Source: Bemisia tabaci (taxonomy: Eukaryota; Arthropoda; Insecta; Hemiptera; Aleyrodidae). Taken from it: a stretch of 64,000 bases of DNA. The first letter of the stretch is position 1; each line of letters begins with the position of its first letter. The translations under genes and the position numbers were made by a program. The stretch spans positions 66,067,345 through 66,131,344 of the forward strand of contig NC_092794.1 of the NCBI RefSeq assembly GCF_918797505.1. The letters run 5' to 3'. The notes beneath the pieces were generated by a model. It was not told the origin of the DNA. It saw only the letters and a list, made by a program, of their open reading frames with translations, and did no database searches. Shown piece by piece: positions 37,701-52,700 of this stretch.

Positions 37701-40700
37701 ATGTGTGATGCAGTCAGATTGATACTGGTTTGATCCATCCGATAGTCCTTCTTTTTTCTCTTCATAACAAAAAATTTCAGTAGTTTTTTTTCAGCAAGTG
37801 AACAAAACGCATCTCACCGTTTTGGCAGACTTAGGCTCTCAAAACATGACTTCAGTAGTTTTTCGAAACTTAAGCTGTAAAAAGGTCTAAAAAGTTTGAG
37901 AAACTTAGTTCAAGGAGGATCCTCAAATCTTGTTTTTTTTTTCCTCGTGGATTTTTTCAAAAATTTGTCATGAGAATTTATGAAAATAAAAAAAAAAAAA
38001 AAAAAAAAAAAAAACGAGAAAGGTGCAGAAATGTGTTTCAAGCTAAAGAAGAGCAGTGGCAGAAAGTTTCATTTATGAAATAAAGATACCTATTCAAAGT
38101 GTTAATCTCATCATCTACAAGAAATGGCTTTCTAAAGTTTCTGAGGTGCATTTTTTTCAGGAGTTGTAAGGCAATATCAAAAAAGCTTAAATGCATAATA
38201 CTGCATCTTTTGGCATTGCTTCTGACAGACTCTATGCTATATTCCTAGAAAAGCCTATTTCTCTGAGGGCAAAAAGCACAGTCTCTTTATAATCACAGGG
38301 TGTCGACAAGTCTGAAAAACCTGAAACCTGCAATCGGCAGGGAATTTCATCAGGTCAGAGAAATCAGGAAGAAGTCAGGGAACTTAATGAAAATGACTCA
38401 AGTTTGAACTTGAATGAAAAATTTTGAAATTTCAAGTCTAAAAAGACATCAGCTCTGCACACTTGATCAAACCAAGTCTTTATCTTACTCGGGGTTTAAT
38501 GCTTTGAGTTACACTCAGAGTAGTGAATAGAGGAATACTTTTCAACAAGGAATCGCAATTTTAGTTCAGTTAAATGATAAATAACTGAAGAAAAAAGGTT
38601 CCTTTTCCTGTCATTTGCGGTGAAATTAACAGCAAAAATTGTTCAATTTCAGTTCTAAGTGTACAAATTGTCGATTTAAAAAGTCAGGGAATTGTGATCA
38701 TGCCGATCGAAGATGACCTGGAAAAGTCATTGAATTTCATCCTGCTGAGACTGTAGGGAACCTGAATCAGCAAAAGTCGTCTAGAGTAAAGCTGTTCAGA
38801 GTATATGAGGATATTTAAATCGTATTTGTTCTGTTTTTTTTGTTTGTTATGAAAATTATTCTACAAGAGGAGACATGATTACGGTATGTGAAGCAGTTGA
38901 ATTGAAAACAGGAGATCAGACCTAATGAAAGAATTCTGCAATAGTGTGATTTTAATTTTTCCAGAGTACGAATACAACTCAAACTCAGTCGTCTGTACAA
39001 ACGGCTCTTGTCAATGCCAAAACAAAAACGGCATTGGCAAATATGTTGAGCATTAGATTGCAAAGTGGTGCCACGACTGTTCAGCAACAAGCGCCGCAGG
39101 TTAGTCGTCAGCTTTACGCGAGGCATTCACTGAAAAGGTCAAATTATCGTAGGCCTTTTTCACCACTTGTCTACTTTCTAAACCAGTCGTTTTATTAACA
39201 TTCCTAATTAATCTCCTGACTTCAGTTTGAAATGTTCTTCTTTATTTGAGAGATTCTCTCGAATTGCATGCTTTGGAACACTGTTCAATAACTTCATTCT
39301 TGTTTGCGCCTAATCCTTAATCAGTTTTAAAGAGTTCTTTTTCAGTGCAGTGTGAGAAACATTTTCCCTTCCTTTTTATCTTTGATTACTGTGACATATC
39401 TGTATTTTACATGTAAATTGAAGCAAGCGTAACAAGTTGATGGTTCAAATGTGTTTGAATATAGATGCCATTTTTTCCCTTCTATCATTATACTTGCTTT
39501 TTTTGAAAACTTAAACTTGCTAAATAGGATGGAAGAGGAAAAATCTTAATAATATTTTTTGCCTGTTATGGAATTATTTTCTCCTGCATCTTTCAAGGCA
39601 TCTTCTTCTAGCTATTCTCAATGGTTATTCTTTTCATTTTATTATTATTCTATTTTCTGATTTAAAAAAAACTAGACTGCAAAGTCTTCCACCGGTCGTT
39701 TTCTTTTACAACTTTTTGTCTTGAGAGTCTTATATTTTTACGGTTTTTCCATGTCATTTGCTTGTAGTATAGATTGTCAGTAATGTATTTTTGTTTTGAA
39801 AGGTCATCTTTTATTGCAAATAGTTAGCTGCAGATTTATTCTTCTTCTTGTGTTCATATCTTGAAGAACTTGTCACCTCATTAATTATTTCATTTTTATT
39901 CATTTTATTTGTATCCATCAAAAATTCAAACTTCACTCTTAGATACAGCCTCTGCCACCCCATTATGAATTGCATTTTGCACTCCTTCTTCGTGTCGAAT
40001 GCTTTGAAACTTCACAGGTGTTGATGCAAGGTTTAATACTCCTTATCCTACTCTATAATATAGAATCATAAGTGTAAGGCATAACGCCTGAGGCACAAAG
40101 AAGTCAAGGGACTTGGGCTAGCGCCCTAAGTAAGTTAAATTATTCGGAAGCAAATTTGGGACAATATCAAGATTTCTTGTTTAATCTTACTTTTATCCCT
40201 TCTTTTTTCATATCTTTTTTTTTTTTTTGCTTTTCTTTTCCTCAGTTAAAATCATTAGGCTCCCTTTAAATCTGTGTAGGCTATTTGCATTTTAGGGTAG
40301 GGGGGAGGGGGTAAAGAAATTTTGAAATATTTTTTTTCTCCAAGCAAATTAAATTATACATACATCTTAGACAGATTAATTATTTGGGCATAGGGAAGAA
40401 ACTTTGGTTTTCCCTGTGGAAATATTGCATGTGCATGTACGAAATCGGCACATATCACTTTTATAACACTTTTAGCTGTTTCTATCTACAATACTTTCTC
40501 TCCGTAATGACTATCGTTATAACAAGAATCTTTCTGTGATGAAGAAATCGGTCGCTCCTTTGAACTTCCTATATTAAGTATCAACTATCGTTATAATGAG
40601 AATCTCTCTATATCGAGGAAATCAACTGGTCCCTTGAGTTCTTGTTACAGAGAGAAAGTACTGTATCTGTTTATGGTTGAGCTTTCATGGTTGAAAATAA

Positions 40701-43700
40701 AGTTGTCAAAATGCTCCTTTGGAACTTCATTATATTTTTAGCCATAAGATGCTCTAATTTTCTGTCCCCAACTGTGTTCCAATCAACAAAAAGAGACGTG
40801 TTAGACTGTTTCTGTACTTAGTAGGATCCCAAAAAACAAACTACATCAAGATTAAATTATCGTTCAGTTTTTTTTTTTTAATATCATATTTAGTTAGTTA
40901 TTATATACTTGTACAACAGAAGGCAGGCTAGAATTATCTGCAGTAGCCATCATATCATATCATTTACCATATCATATTATTTATAGTTTGATCCATCATT
41001 GAGGCATTGTGATCCTCCGAGTATCCAAACAAGTATGATAGGGAAATTAAAGGTCCTGTAGCCTTTAATCTCCTCACAACAAACAAAGTGACTCTAGTAG
41101 CTCGAAGGAAGTGAATTGCTCTTATCTATCTTCAAGAGTCTCTTTTACTCTTTAACTGAAGGTAGTCATAAACACTTGTCTATTTTTGTTTTTAATGTTT
41201 TTATCATTTTTTCAATCTTATAAATTTAATTGTAATTTTATAATTAGACATGTCAAAAATATTTTTTATCCTTTTCTTTAAACGAAGATCAAGCTGATAA
41301 AATTACTTCTTACTTTGAATTCTTCACGTTAGGAATAGGGGAGAAGCTAGACTACATTTACGGATGCTGAATCTCTCAATGGCATCTGTTTTTCCCTAGC
41401 ATGCACCTGTCTCCCAGAAAACCCCATTTTTCAGGGTAAATTTCTATTCTCTGGAAAATTTTTACGGAATGGGAAAATCTAATGGTATTATCGATTTCAG
41501 CGCCAAAAATATTTTTTGTACAATCTTTTTTGATCCTTATCTCATTCTAAAAAGAATGTTTTGTACACCCCTGTCATGAATGCATGAAGTTCCGCTGACA
41601 AATCTTGTGTTCTCTTCGTGATTTCTCTTCCATTTTCCACTGATTCTTTCAAGCAGTTGGTTTGGTAGTAAGATGTAACATAAGAATTTTTATGGAAGTT
41701 TGTGTAGCATAATGGCATAAGGAGAAGTCTGATTTAAATCTTGCGTTAGGCCTAACTGTCAGTCGTTTTTATGCTTACTTACTCATCAACTCTCTCAGCA
41801 TTATTGGACATCAAAAAAATTAAAAAACATCAACATGAGTATGTTTGAAAAGTCTTCTTTACTACAACTTTATTAGAGAAAAGAGAAACTAGCTCCTGAG
41901 GCTGACCCAGGCTAATGTTAAAACTTTGCCAAGTCTCTGAGCTTAATAATGATTTCTCCAAAGAAATGCAATGATATCATCAGCATTCTTTGCCAGGGCA
42001 TTTATTTTGAAGACCTTTTCATTTGTTTTATGTGTGTTGTGCCTTTTTTAAAAATGGCTCTTACCTCACGTTTTTAAGGGTTCAATATGTAATAATTTTT
42101 GGGGGGAAGGCCCAGACTCCCTCAAGACTTTTCTTTCTTTTTTTAAATTCTGACACAACTTTATTAAAAAGGTACTAAGATACTCGATTTGTCGGGATAC
42201 GAAAACTTTGTCTTGCAATTGAAGCCATGAAAGCATGAAAGCATTTTGAAGCATGAAAACTCCTATGAATATGTAATAATGTCTATATTTTAAGCTATTG
42301 CTAACTTCGTCATTCACGTAAATGACCGCCATACCATGTCGTAAGAACTAACTTTGAAATCAGAGATATTTTAGTATATTGTAAGGTCTTTTTAATTTTT
42401 CCACCTAAAAATTCTAGAAATAATCTACTGAAAATATACAAAATCGAAAAAATAATTTAATAGTACTGTAGTAACAGCTGATTTTCAACAGTAAGTATAA
42501 TTTTTGTTGGTGGAACATATTAAGAGTAAGAGACAGCTGCACATGCAAGAAGAAGCAACTGTTGGGATTATTTCATAATAATTTGTTGGTTAAGGGCTAT
42601 CTCATACACTCATCATTTTTCTTCATTCAATTTTTAAAACTTTAAATACTACTATTTTTATTAATTTTCATATCAGTGAAAAGCTGGAACCAATATTTAC
42701 AACCCTGAAGTGAAAGCTTAAGTAACTGCAAGTAGGTTGCACAAAATGGCATGGATCAAGTATCAAAACAGCCCCATGTGTCGAAACATTTTTTTACTGC
42801 AACCTGGAATAGATTTACTTTTAGGTTCTGTGGTTGAGGGATTTCATCTTTTTTCATTTGTCGACTCTCTAGTTTTTGTTCTCTCAAGCAATTTCAGTCA
42901 TAAGGATGTACTTTTTCCTCAATTTTAAACTTGTCATTTATTTTAAGTTTATTTTTCAGTTTTAAAGATGTTCACCAAATTCAGTAGGAACAATAGAGAA
43001 GATGCTTGTAGTAGTCTCATCTAGCTAAACTTCAAATTTCTCTAAAATGGTATCTATCTATGTGCATGTTGAAGCAACATTTTAAGTACTGATTCTGGTG
43101 ATATAATTGAATAATTGTATGCTTTATCTCTTCAATCACTGTACTATGTACAATGAGATAATAGTGCCCAAAAGTTTGTACAAGATGGTATCGTAAACTG
43201 TCTCAATGAAAATCGAAAATTTTTCAACTGTCTGTACTTGAAATCAATGTGATAATTTTTCAACATTTGAACATTTCCAAAACTTATTCACTAACTGAAC
43301 TAGTCATTCAAACATGAACAACTTCTAAAAGACTTAAAAACTTATGAATTAAAGACAAGAATGACAGCCCCCCCCCCCCCTCATCTTTTGTTTACATACT
43401 TTTAAAACTCTCCTGTTGCCGCAAGTATCAGTTAAAATGTTTTAACACATTAAAAATGTATGAATTTCATTTGGACTAATTTTCCCCAAACCTTTTCTTT
43501 TGTATGCTATAACATGCAAAAAAAAAAAATTCAAAGTATGAAATGCCACTATGTTCGTTGATGAACCAGGAAGTAAAACTCCACATAGCACAGAATTAGT
43601 GTTTTATCCACAGATTGAAAAAGGAATAAAATATCCTGAATCATTGATAACTGTATTGATAGAGCACCGTGACCTCCTCTCACTTCCGGAAGGCTGGAGC

Positions 43701-46700
43701 TGCTCATCTTGCACCAAGGATTAAATTCTCTTCTGTTTACCTCCTGTGACTAAATGTCTGTCAGTTGAGTTTTTCTGAGGCATTTTGTTTTACTTAGCAA
43801 GGCTATGATTTTCAAATAATTTTTGATATTTTTAGGTGATGGGTAATCAGCAGGAAGTAAGTGCTGCTGGTCAATTGCGGTTGATGACTGCTCAGCATCA
43901 TGCGGCTCAGCGTAACACCCCTCCTATTCCTCAGCACATTGCTGCATACCAGGTCCATCAATTTCTTATTACTTCACAAGCTGACAAAGAACACGTATTT
44001 AAGATGAAATTTTCTTCTCTTCTGTGTATTTTAAATGATCAGAAGCGCGTTTCTCTTCAAGTGATTCATACCCCCAATTTTTGAAGCCTAAATTTTCTTG
44101 ACTTCTTAAGAATCTTCATATGATTACAGTGAAGTAATGATTAATATTAAGTCTAATAATAATAAATATTGAAGGAAAAAAAAGAAGGAATCGATAACGA
44201 TGAAATCATTGCAGAAGAAAATTCCGAAAAAGTTCTTTGCATTTGATTTTTCTTCCCTTTCTCTTGTCTATACTGTAACGGATACCTCTGGTGTTGCATC
44301 ATGAAACTTAATGGAAGCTGGTGATGCTTCAATTGACGGTAATTAGAGTAACATTGACAATGGGTTCATTGTGAATGAAATTCGTCTTCCTTTCTCTCTT
44401 TCGACTCCTATGTAGCGACATCTCTTTTTAAAATCCAATTCTAGACTTTAAGCTGTGTTTTCTGGAATATTTTTATGAATTAGTAAAACCGGGAAAGAAG
44501 TCAATTTTTGAAATAAAATAAGAGTTATGTTAAAATTTAAAAATAAAATATGTTAAAATGTGAGAATAAAGCTTTGTTATGGAAAAGGCATCAGATTGAG
44601 ATGACAACATATGGAGGTCACTAGAGAGCATAAAACATCTTTGTTCGAAGTGGAAGGCCACTTTGTCATAAAATGCATTCTTGACTTGATGTAACCACTG
44701 AGAAGGTCCTTTCATTAGCAGGTTCCTTTGTTTTTATACTCCCAAGTTCAAGTTAGTTGTTCAAATGTATTCTTGTTTGTCCTTTAATGTCATAAGGTTT
44801 TTGTTCAGTTGGTTTTTTTCTTTCATATATGTTTATCTAATGAAATCAAGACTCTATAAGTTGAAGCCATTTTCATTTCCTGCATCTTTCTTGAACTAGT
44901 TTTTCTCTTTTTTTTTCTTTTTTTCGTTTTCTGTTTAATTAATCTAACTCCCTTTTCGTTATTTTTTGTTTTATTTATAATTTTTTTTTTTGTTTTTGTT
45001 GCTTTTCATTTCTAATAACTGTTGTGAGTCTTAGTTTTGTGTGAGTTTTCTCTCTGGCCCTTCTAGTTTTTGTATGTAGAAGATTTGAAATTCTAAAAAT
45101 ATAGCTTTAAACCTAAGGGGTTCAGGTATTTCTTTGACAGACATTTTTAACATAAATAAAGTGTTTGGACCTATTTAAAATTTACTCATCATGACCCAAC
45201 CAATCTTTTTTTTTTTTTTTTTAGCTGTTAAAGTTTTGAATGTCGGTCTAACTTGAAATCTCAGAATATCTATCCCTTAAATACCTGATTCTATATATTA
45301 GGCCTTTCTACCCATAGGGAAACATTTTTGTAGCTTCTTTTTTATGTTTGCATCCTCCGAAGTTGAGCAGATTCAATATTCTTGCTTGCTATGAATTGGG
45401 GGGAAAAAAATAGAGATTGCCGTTTAATAATTTGGAATCCAAAAGACAGACCCCATTAAGAAATGCTTGAAGGATAATAGTCTCTCAAGGATGAACTATT
45501 GTTTTTGATTATTAGAATGCCTTTGAAAATTCTCAAAATACTTTTTTTTCTCTGGAGGAAAAGCGTTAAAGGATAAAACTGAATCATTGAATCATAGGCA
45601 ACAGTTCCAGAGTTTGCCTTCTCTTAATTAATGCTAACCCCACATTTTGCCCATATTTTAACGTCGTTTTCCCCCCTTTTGCAGCAACAAAGAGCAGCCT
45701 TGTCTAATGTAAGCAACACTCCTGTCACTGGGCGCAGCTCTACTGTTCCGAATAATAAAGTGCTCCAGCAGCAACAAACAATAGTTTACGGTGGTAGTCA
45801 AGCAAACCCTCAGACTGCACAGCGGGTAGCTGCTGCTCTAGCCAAATCTGCGGCCAGTCAGTCTGCATCCGTGCATCACCCTCACCACATCAGTCAGCAG
45901 CCTCGCCTCCAATTTTTCGGGCATAATCCAAATTTAAAGTGTGAGTTGTATTCTACTTTTTAGCTGTGTAAAAGAAAGTTAGTCATCCCAAAGTACTAAA
46001 TTTTATTACTATGAACCAACTCCAGTGATTTTTGACTCAACAATCAAGTGCAGGACCATTTCAAAAGATTTCCCTCTTCATAACCCAATAGATTCATCAT
46101 CACATATTCGTAGGGCATTGATTTGTTTCACTTCTTTTTTAACACACGCAAAATTTGCAACTGTGCCACTATGCTACAAAAAAAGAAAACCACCGAGAAA
46201 TCAATGCTAAATATGCACTGGGTGGGGGAGGTGTCTGAATTCCGGGGGAAAACAATTGTGCGAAAGTAAGACATCTTGATTCCTATTTATTCAACATAAA
46301 ATTTAACTCCCATTGTTGAAGCTTTAAATCGAGTTCATCATTTTAATAAATGTACACCTTTTCAAAATGTCCATTATAGTTAGATATATTTTGTAAAAAT
46401 GTATCAAACCGTTGTCACAGTGCGTATGATTCCTATGAAAAAAAAAATATTTTAGGACAGGATTATTGAAATGTAGAATTTCAGCAGGAAGAAGTCATTG
46501 GAGGAGCTGTTAACTAAGTATATTAAATGACTGGCTAAACCAGGTCACTGAAGTGCTATAGGATTTCACCCATGAGGCCACAAAGTCTCAGCTGATTTAG
46601 AGTTGGACACCATTCAAACATCTCTGAATTTCCACCCCTTGAGCATTGTTTTATCAAATAATCAGCAAAGCAAGTAAATTGATCCGCACTTTGGCAACAT

Positions 46701-49700
46701 TGCACCCTAGTTTGACAACCTTTTTTTGAGAGTTTCTTTCATAGGCGCAGGCTGTGTAAGTAAAGTGCATAAGCTCTCTTCTGGGCTGCATTTTGATGAG
46801 TCACTGTCCTATCCTGGGATTACCGGCAGGTGACAGTATGAATTTTGCTGCGGATGGCTTTCTAAGGTATTCCCAAAAGACATAAAAAGAAACTGTTTCA
46901 TCTCTTTTTCAGTACCACCTGAAGCTTGTTTGCTGGGATGTGTGTTTCTGATTGTTGAGTATGATCGACAACCGTATAATCATACTGACAGGGAGCGATG
47001 GCACAAGGTCATTATCGCAAATGGTGGCGAGGTTGAAACTTGCTATACCCTCCGTATCACTCACATTGTCTGTCAGACTCAGAAACACCCTCTGGTTCAG
47101 CAGGTAGATTCAACTTTTTTATGAACTTTTATTTATCACTTCCTGTACTTATTGAATCAAAGTATTAGTGAGAGGGAAATATGGTTACAAGAGGAAAAGA
47201 GATGATTCTCGTGGCTTAAGGTGATCAGCTCTTTATGTATAGTTTTAATGAAAGATAACCTAAGAAATGGTTAAAAGATCGAATTTTTCGATTTTTTTGC
47301 GAGAAAACCTCAGCTTGGTAACTACATATTTTAATTCTCCTGTCTTCCCATACTTGACAGAATGTGGTAACATTTGAAACTATCCTTTTGAGTAATCTGG
47401 CCTCCAAAGGTCATTAATATGGTCCATCGGATGGTTTGGAAAACACTGATACTGAGGCTATTTCAATTCTTGTTGAGCTGACTCGCCTTGTTATCTACTG
47501 GAGCAGCTTAATATGCATTAACTCAGTGAGAAGTGTGAATGCATCCAGAAAACAGTTTTAGTTTGTTATAAATGGTGTTAAAATTCTTTCAAGATATCAG
47601 ATATTATGACAATATACTTGGAGTGATTTTAAATTGTGTGCATGTTCTAGGGTTTACGTGATGGTAAAAGATGCATCACAGCCTATTGGCTAAACGACAT
47701 CGTACTGAAGCAACAAGTAGTACCACCATGGTTAGCTCTACATCTTCCAGTTCCTTATAGGTAAACCATAAATTCAGTCTTTCTTTAACTTGCAAATGGA
47801 AACCTGTTCTTGGACTGTTTTTTTATTGTTAATGTTTCCTTCAAAGGATTATACTCCCAAATGAGCAATCATTCAAATAAAAAAAGACGTTTCCATTGCA
47901 AGAGGTCAACAGTAAGTCATGGGCCTGCCAGTTTGATCAATGACAGTTTTATTTACAGAATTACTCAGAATCTTTTTTCAATTTTCAGTTTTAAGGCTAA
48001 AATTAAACCTGAAAAACACCCAATTACCTGACACAATTTGGTTTACTCTAGTGTCAGCATAAAAATGAAACTAGCAAAGTGCAGTTTGCCCAAGTCTCTC
48101 AGAGAAACTAATTTTCTCTAAAATCTAGCCTCTTTTTGTTCTATTGGTCAATAAGCAGCCACTTAAAATGTTTTAAAAATTATATGGAAAATGACATTTC
48201 AACAGAATATTTAGCATTTTTACACCTATAGTTTATTATGTGTGAAACAAGGTACTAGAGCTCAACAATTTTCTAAATGTTTCATAAAGTGAGCCTAATT
48301 TATTGTACTCGTACTTAATATCAGTTGCAATTTGTCCTTAGTATTTGAACTTTAATCTGCAATTCAATTCATCTATAAGTAAAAGCTCTTCCTGTCTAAA
48401 GTAGTAAAATAAAATTATGAACTTTTTGTGCCCCTCACTGAGTAATATGTCTCTTACTCTAGAAATATTCGTTTGAATAATTTAATTTCTGTAGAAAGTA
48501 GAAATCAAGGAGCCCCTTTCTAATGCAGATTTCTAATTTCACGTAAATGATTGTTTCAGTGATGAAAAGCCATGTCGTAATTTAATTATGACCTACTCTG
48601 GGTTCGAGGGCGAGGACCGACAAAGAATAAAAGATATGATCGATCTCACTGGTGCAAGAAGAGTCAAATACTATACTCAAGATTTTGTAAATATCATCAT
48701 TTATAAGAAGTAAGTGTCCCTTCCGGTACTGCACTACAGACATGCATTTCTGCAGTTTCACAATCAATATAGTTCTTAGGGTAGTTATGATATTTTTAAA
48801 AAATAATTGTTTAAATTTAAAAAAGAAATAAGAAAATTGAAACAATTTCCTTCAGATTTTTTAGTTGTTTAATCTATGGAACGAAATACTCTCTAAGCCT
48901 CTCTGAATTCTACTTTTGTCATCATTACTGCACAGATTGAACCGAAATTTGCCTAATTACAAAAGAGAAATCTAAACAGAACTTTGCCTTGAACCTCTCT
49001 GTGAATTTTCCTCAGGTTTTAGTGAACATACCCACAAAATATTCAGTGAGGCTTAATTTTTTGTCACAAAAATAAAACACGAGAGGAAACTAGACATCAT
49101 TTAATGTAGTTTGGTTGATTCTGACTAAATCCATCCTACTGTCAAGAAAAGTAAGTCTGCTTTGAGCATGATTCAGAATTAAGATGACTTGTCCAACTCA
49201 AAGGTATGGAATACCATCTGAATTCACTGTTCAATAAAATTTATCTTGGTTACTGACATTTTTTCTTTCTCTTGTATTCTTGCAGTAGTAAAGTAGAGAA
49301 TGAAAAGATAAAACATGCACGTGAATCTGGAGGCCGAACTTCAATCGTAAATGTTGTTTGGCTAAATGAAGTGCTTTTTGGTCATTTTTCGTGCCTTACT
49401 CAGACGGATAATGCGAAGTACATGCAATATAATTTAGCAAATGCTTTTCGAGTTGATTATAGTTTAGTGTCGCATTTGATGGGTAAGTTTTTTTAACCTC
49501 TTATGAAATACAGCTGTATAATATTTTCAGAGCTTATTCAAAATTAGTTGCACAACTTTAGAATATGTCGGTGAAGTCATTTTCTTTTCAGCTAATATTT
49601 GAAAATGTGTTGAACTGAGTCTCTAGTTATGTTACTCTAGATTTGTTTCCATAACGGTAACGAGAAGAAAAGTTAATTTGATAGGTAGCAGTAAAAGGAG

Positions 49701-52700
49701 TTTAACATATATGCTTGCAAATCTGGCAAGTGTCATCTTGTAAGTAAAACGGTGGCAGAATCTTTTGTGGAAAAATTTGCTGCAGCGCAGTAGTATCTTA
49801 ATCATCAGCATGAGATTTTACTTTTAGTATGTAAAGCAATTTTGAGCTCAAGGTCATCACTGCCAACTTGCTGTCTTGATGTAACTTTCCAGATTTGCGA
49901 GTTAGTGTTAGCGGTTGTCCTTGATCACATTTTGTACGCCAGCACAATAAGAAGCATTAGTGTTTTTAGTAAGGGCGATTTTTTTTAGGATTTTTACGCA
50001 CTTGTTACTTTTCTCATCACTTTCCTACAGAAGACAGGTTGCAAGTCAAGCCCTCCTGGGCTTAACTGACTCATTCTGGTTCTCTTCAAAACACTTTTCT
50101 AAGTGAAAGCTGCAAATTAAACTATAAGTCATACAATTTTTACACTTTGATTGACCCTTGTAATCTAATTTCTGGGGGATGGGCACTCAATTGGCTCACT
50201 GAGAAAATGTTAGCCATGGGGATTGACGATTTTGTTTGAATTTTGTGGATAGAGGATTTTTACCTCTATCTATTTATCAATCCTATGACAATAGAGTTTT
50301 TATCTTTTCTATTTTTTTCTCCTAAATTATCTCTCTCTTATATTAAAATCTTTAAATTTGTGTAGTATAAATTAATAACAATTTTCACCATATTTTAAAC
50401 CATTCTAATCGTACGTTTTCTAAGACAATATTTTTCTCTCAATGTTGTATTTTCTAATTTAAAAACCACTATATAACCGATATACTTCATCAATAGCTTC
50501 ATCAACATATGTTATTTGTTTTTTTTTCCCAGCTGCATGGAAGAATCCAATTACTGTTACTCAAGAAACGTATGATAAAATCCGTGCAAACCCACCCTCT
50601 CGATGTCGGAAAAAACCTAGACTGTCATCAACTCCTGCCAACTCTAGTATAGACTCGGATCAAGAGAATAAAGATCTTATAAACATTCCTGTTACAAATA
50701 CAAATCCACCCACTGGAGATGCTCAGCCTCATATCCTTTTCTCTGGTTTTGCTAACACTGCTGAAGAGCAAAAGGTTTGCTAATTACCTGTTTATCACTT
50801 CTCATCTTTTCTATTTGAAGATACATAAGATTCAAAATGGAAAATATTGTCATTTATTTAAGGTGATTCGTCAAGCTCAAGTGATGTGGTCAAACTGGTA
50901 TGCGATATATCGCATCGATAAGGTAAAATATTTCGGTAGATTTTGAATTTTTTGCAAAAAAAGGACGGTAGCCCCTGCGCATGAGCCTAACAAATAATTC
51001 TAAACCCACAAATTGGCAAAATTCAGAGAAATAAAAGCAGAATAGTTTTTGGAAAAAAACCTCGCATTCCATACAGAAATCGATAGCTGAATCGAATGCG
51101 AGGTTTTTTTCCAAACACTATTCTGCCTTCATTTCTCTGAATTTTGCCAATTTTTGAGTTTAGAATGATTTTTAAGGTTCATGTGCAGGGGCTACCGTCC
51201 TTTTTTTTGCAAAAAATTCAAAATCTGCCGAGATTTTTGACCTAATCAATGCGATATATCGCATGTTAGTTCGACCATGTCACTTGAGCTTGACGAATCA
51301 CCTCAAGGGAAATAAAAATTAATTTTCTAAGCAAGGCTACTTCTTCCTCTATGTCCGGGGAATTACCTTAAATATTTTTCTCTTTGACATGCTCTTGACA
51401 CATGACAAGAACAGATATGTTCATAAACGTTTTAACTCCATGTAAAATTGGGAAAAATGATTTCAATTTTTCAAGGATGTTCTATTCTGTGGTATGTATG
51501 TTCTGGTCTCACTTGGTGTTGATGGGTTGTCCTGTTACTAAGGTCAGGTGACCTTTGTTCTTATTTCGTGTGATTGCTGTAGTTTTTAGTTTATTTACAG
51601 TCCCGAATTAGTCATTCCTCGAGGAAGAATTGTCAGTTGTGTTTGGCTCTTTTCTAAATCAACCCTTCGGGCTCCGATCACAGAATATCTCATGATGAGA
51701 CAAGTGAGGTCAAAATTGAAAATTCATGCTGTAGCTCGGTTGCTAAGGCATGCGTTCAGTCATACAAGGGTACTGTAAGTGGTGAGGATATGAATTACAG
51801 CTTCTACCCGGTTTCTGCAGAATACCTTGCAATTTGTAAATATGAATCAACATAACCCTTAAATTTTTTTGGCAACTCAAGATCTTTAACGCAGGGCTCA
51901 GTTTCCTCTTTGAGGAAACACCCCTGTACTCTTTGAGCGGAAAGCCCATGAACTAGAGTTAACTTCCTTGAAATAATTTTTCTCTTTTTTCTTCACAGAA
52001 AGTGCGTCAATTGGGAGGATGCATAGCAAAATCATGCCGAGAAGCAACTCACCTTGTCATGCACCAGGCAGAGAGAACTTTCAAATTTGTCTGCTGCCTA
52101 TCAACCTGCAAGTTCATTGTTAGTCATGATTGGTTGAAAGACTCCTTCGAGAGCAATACATTCTTAGGTAAGCCCACCCTAAGATTTAAAGCTTTCATCA
52201 TATAATTTACATCTAACCAAGAAGTTATTCAGAACGTAGGTAGGGAACATCAGTTATTGGTCAGGGGCTCAACCAAGCTGAATGAAATCAGTTGTAATAA
52301 GCTTCAGACATGCATTTTTTCCTATTGTTCGTCTCTTGAAAATTAATAATAACAGTGTTTCCGTAGAGCACCACAAAGCAAGAACATCACCGTTTTCCGA
52401 CTTCTGAAGAATTTCTCAATCACCACATGTGGACAGTGTAAGTTGCCAATCACATAACTCGGTTTGCAATGTCGCAGACTTCCTGTCATTCTTTTTTTTT
52501 TAAAACAGAAAACTACTCAACGGCAATTCTTTAAAACAGCCGTGAATTTTCTTCTGTGCAAAGAAAATTCTGCAAAAACTTCGAGGATTGATGTTAATTT
52601 GTTCTCCTTTTAAAAAAAAACACAGACGCGGAGATTTTCAGACACCGCAAACGAGATATGTGATTGCGGACTTACGCCGTCGATGTACACTTTGCTGTAA

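Noticed and set aside
50719..51114. Open frames on both strands across PTIP intron 21
   Set aside because: They lie mostly in the 443-bp palindromic foldback element and have no domain. Similar frames recur at 63134-63508 in the second copy.
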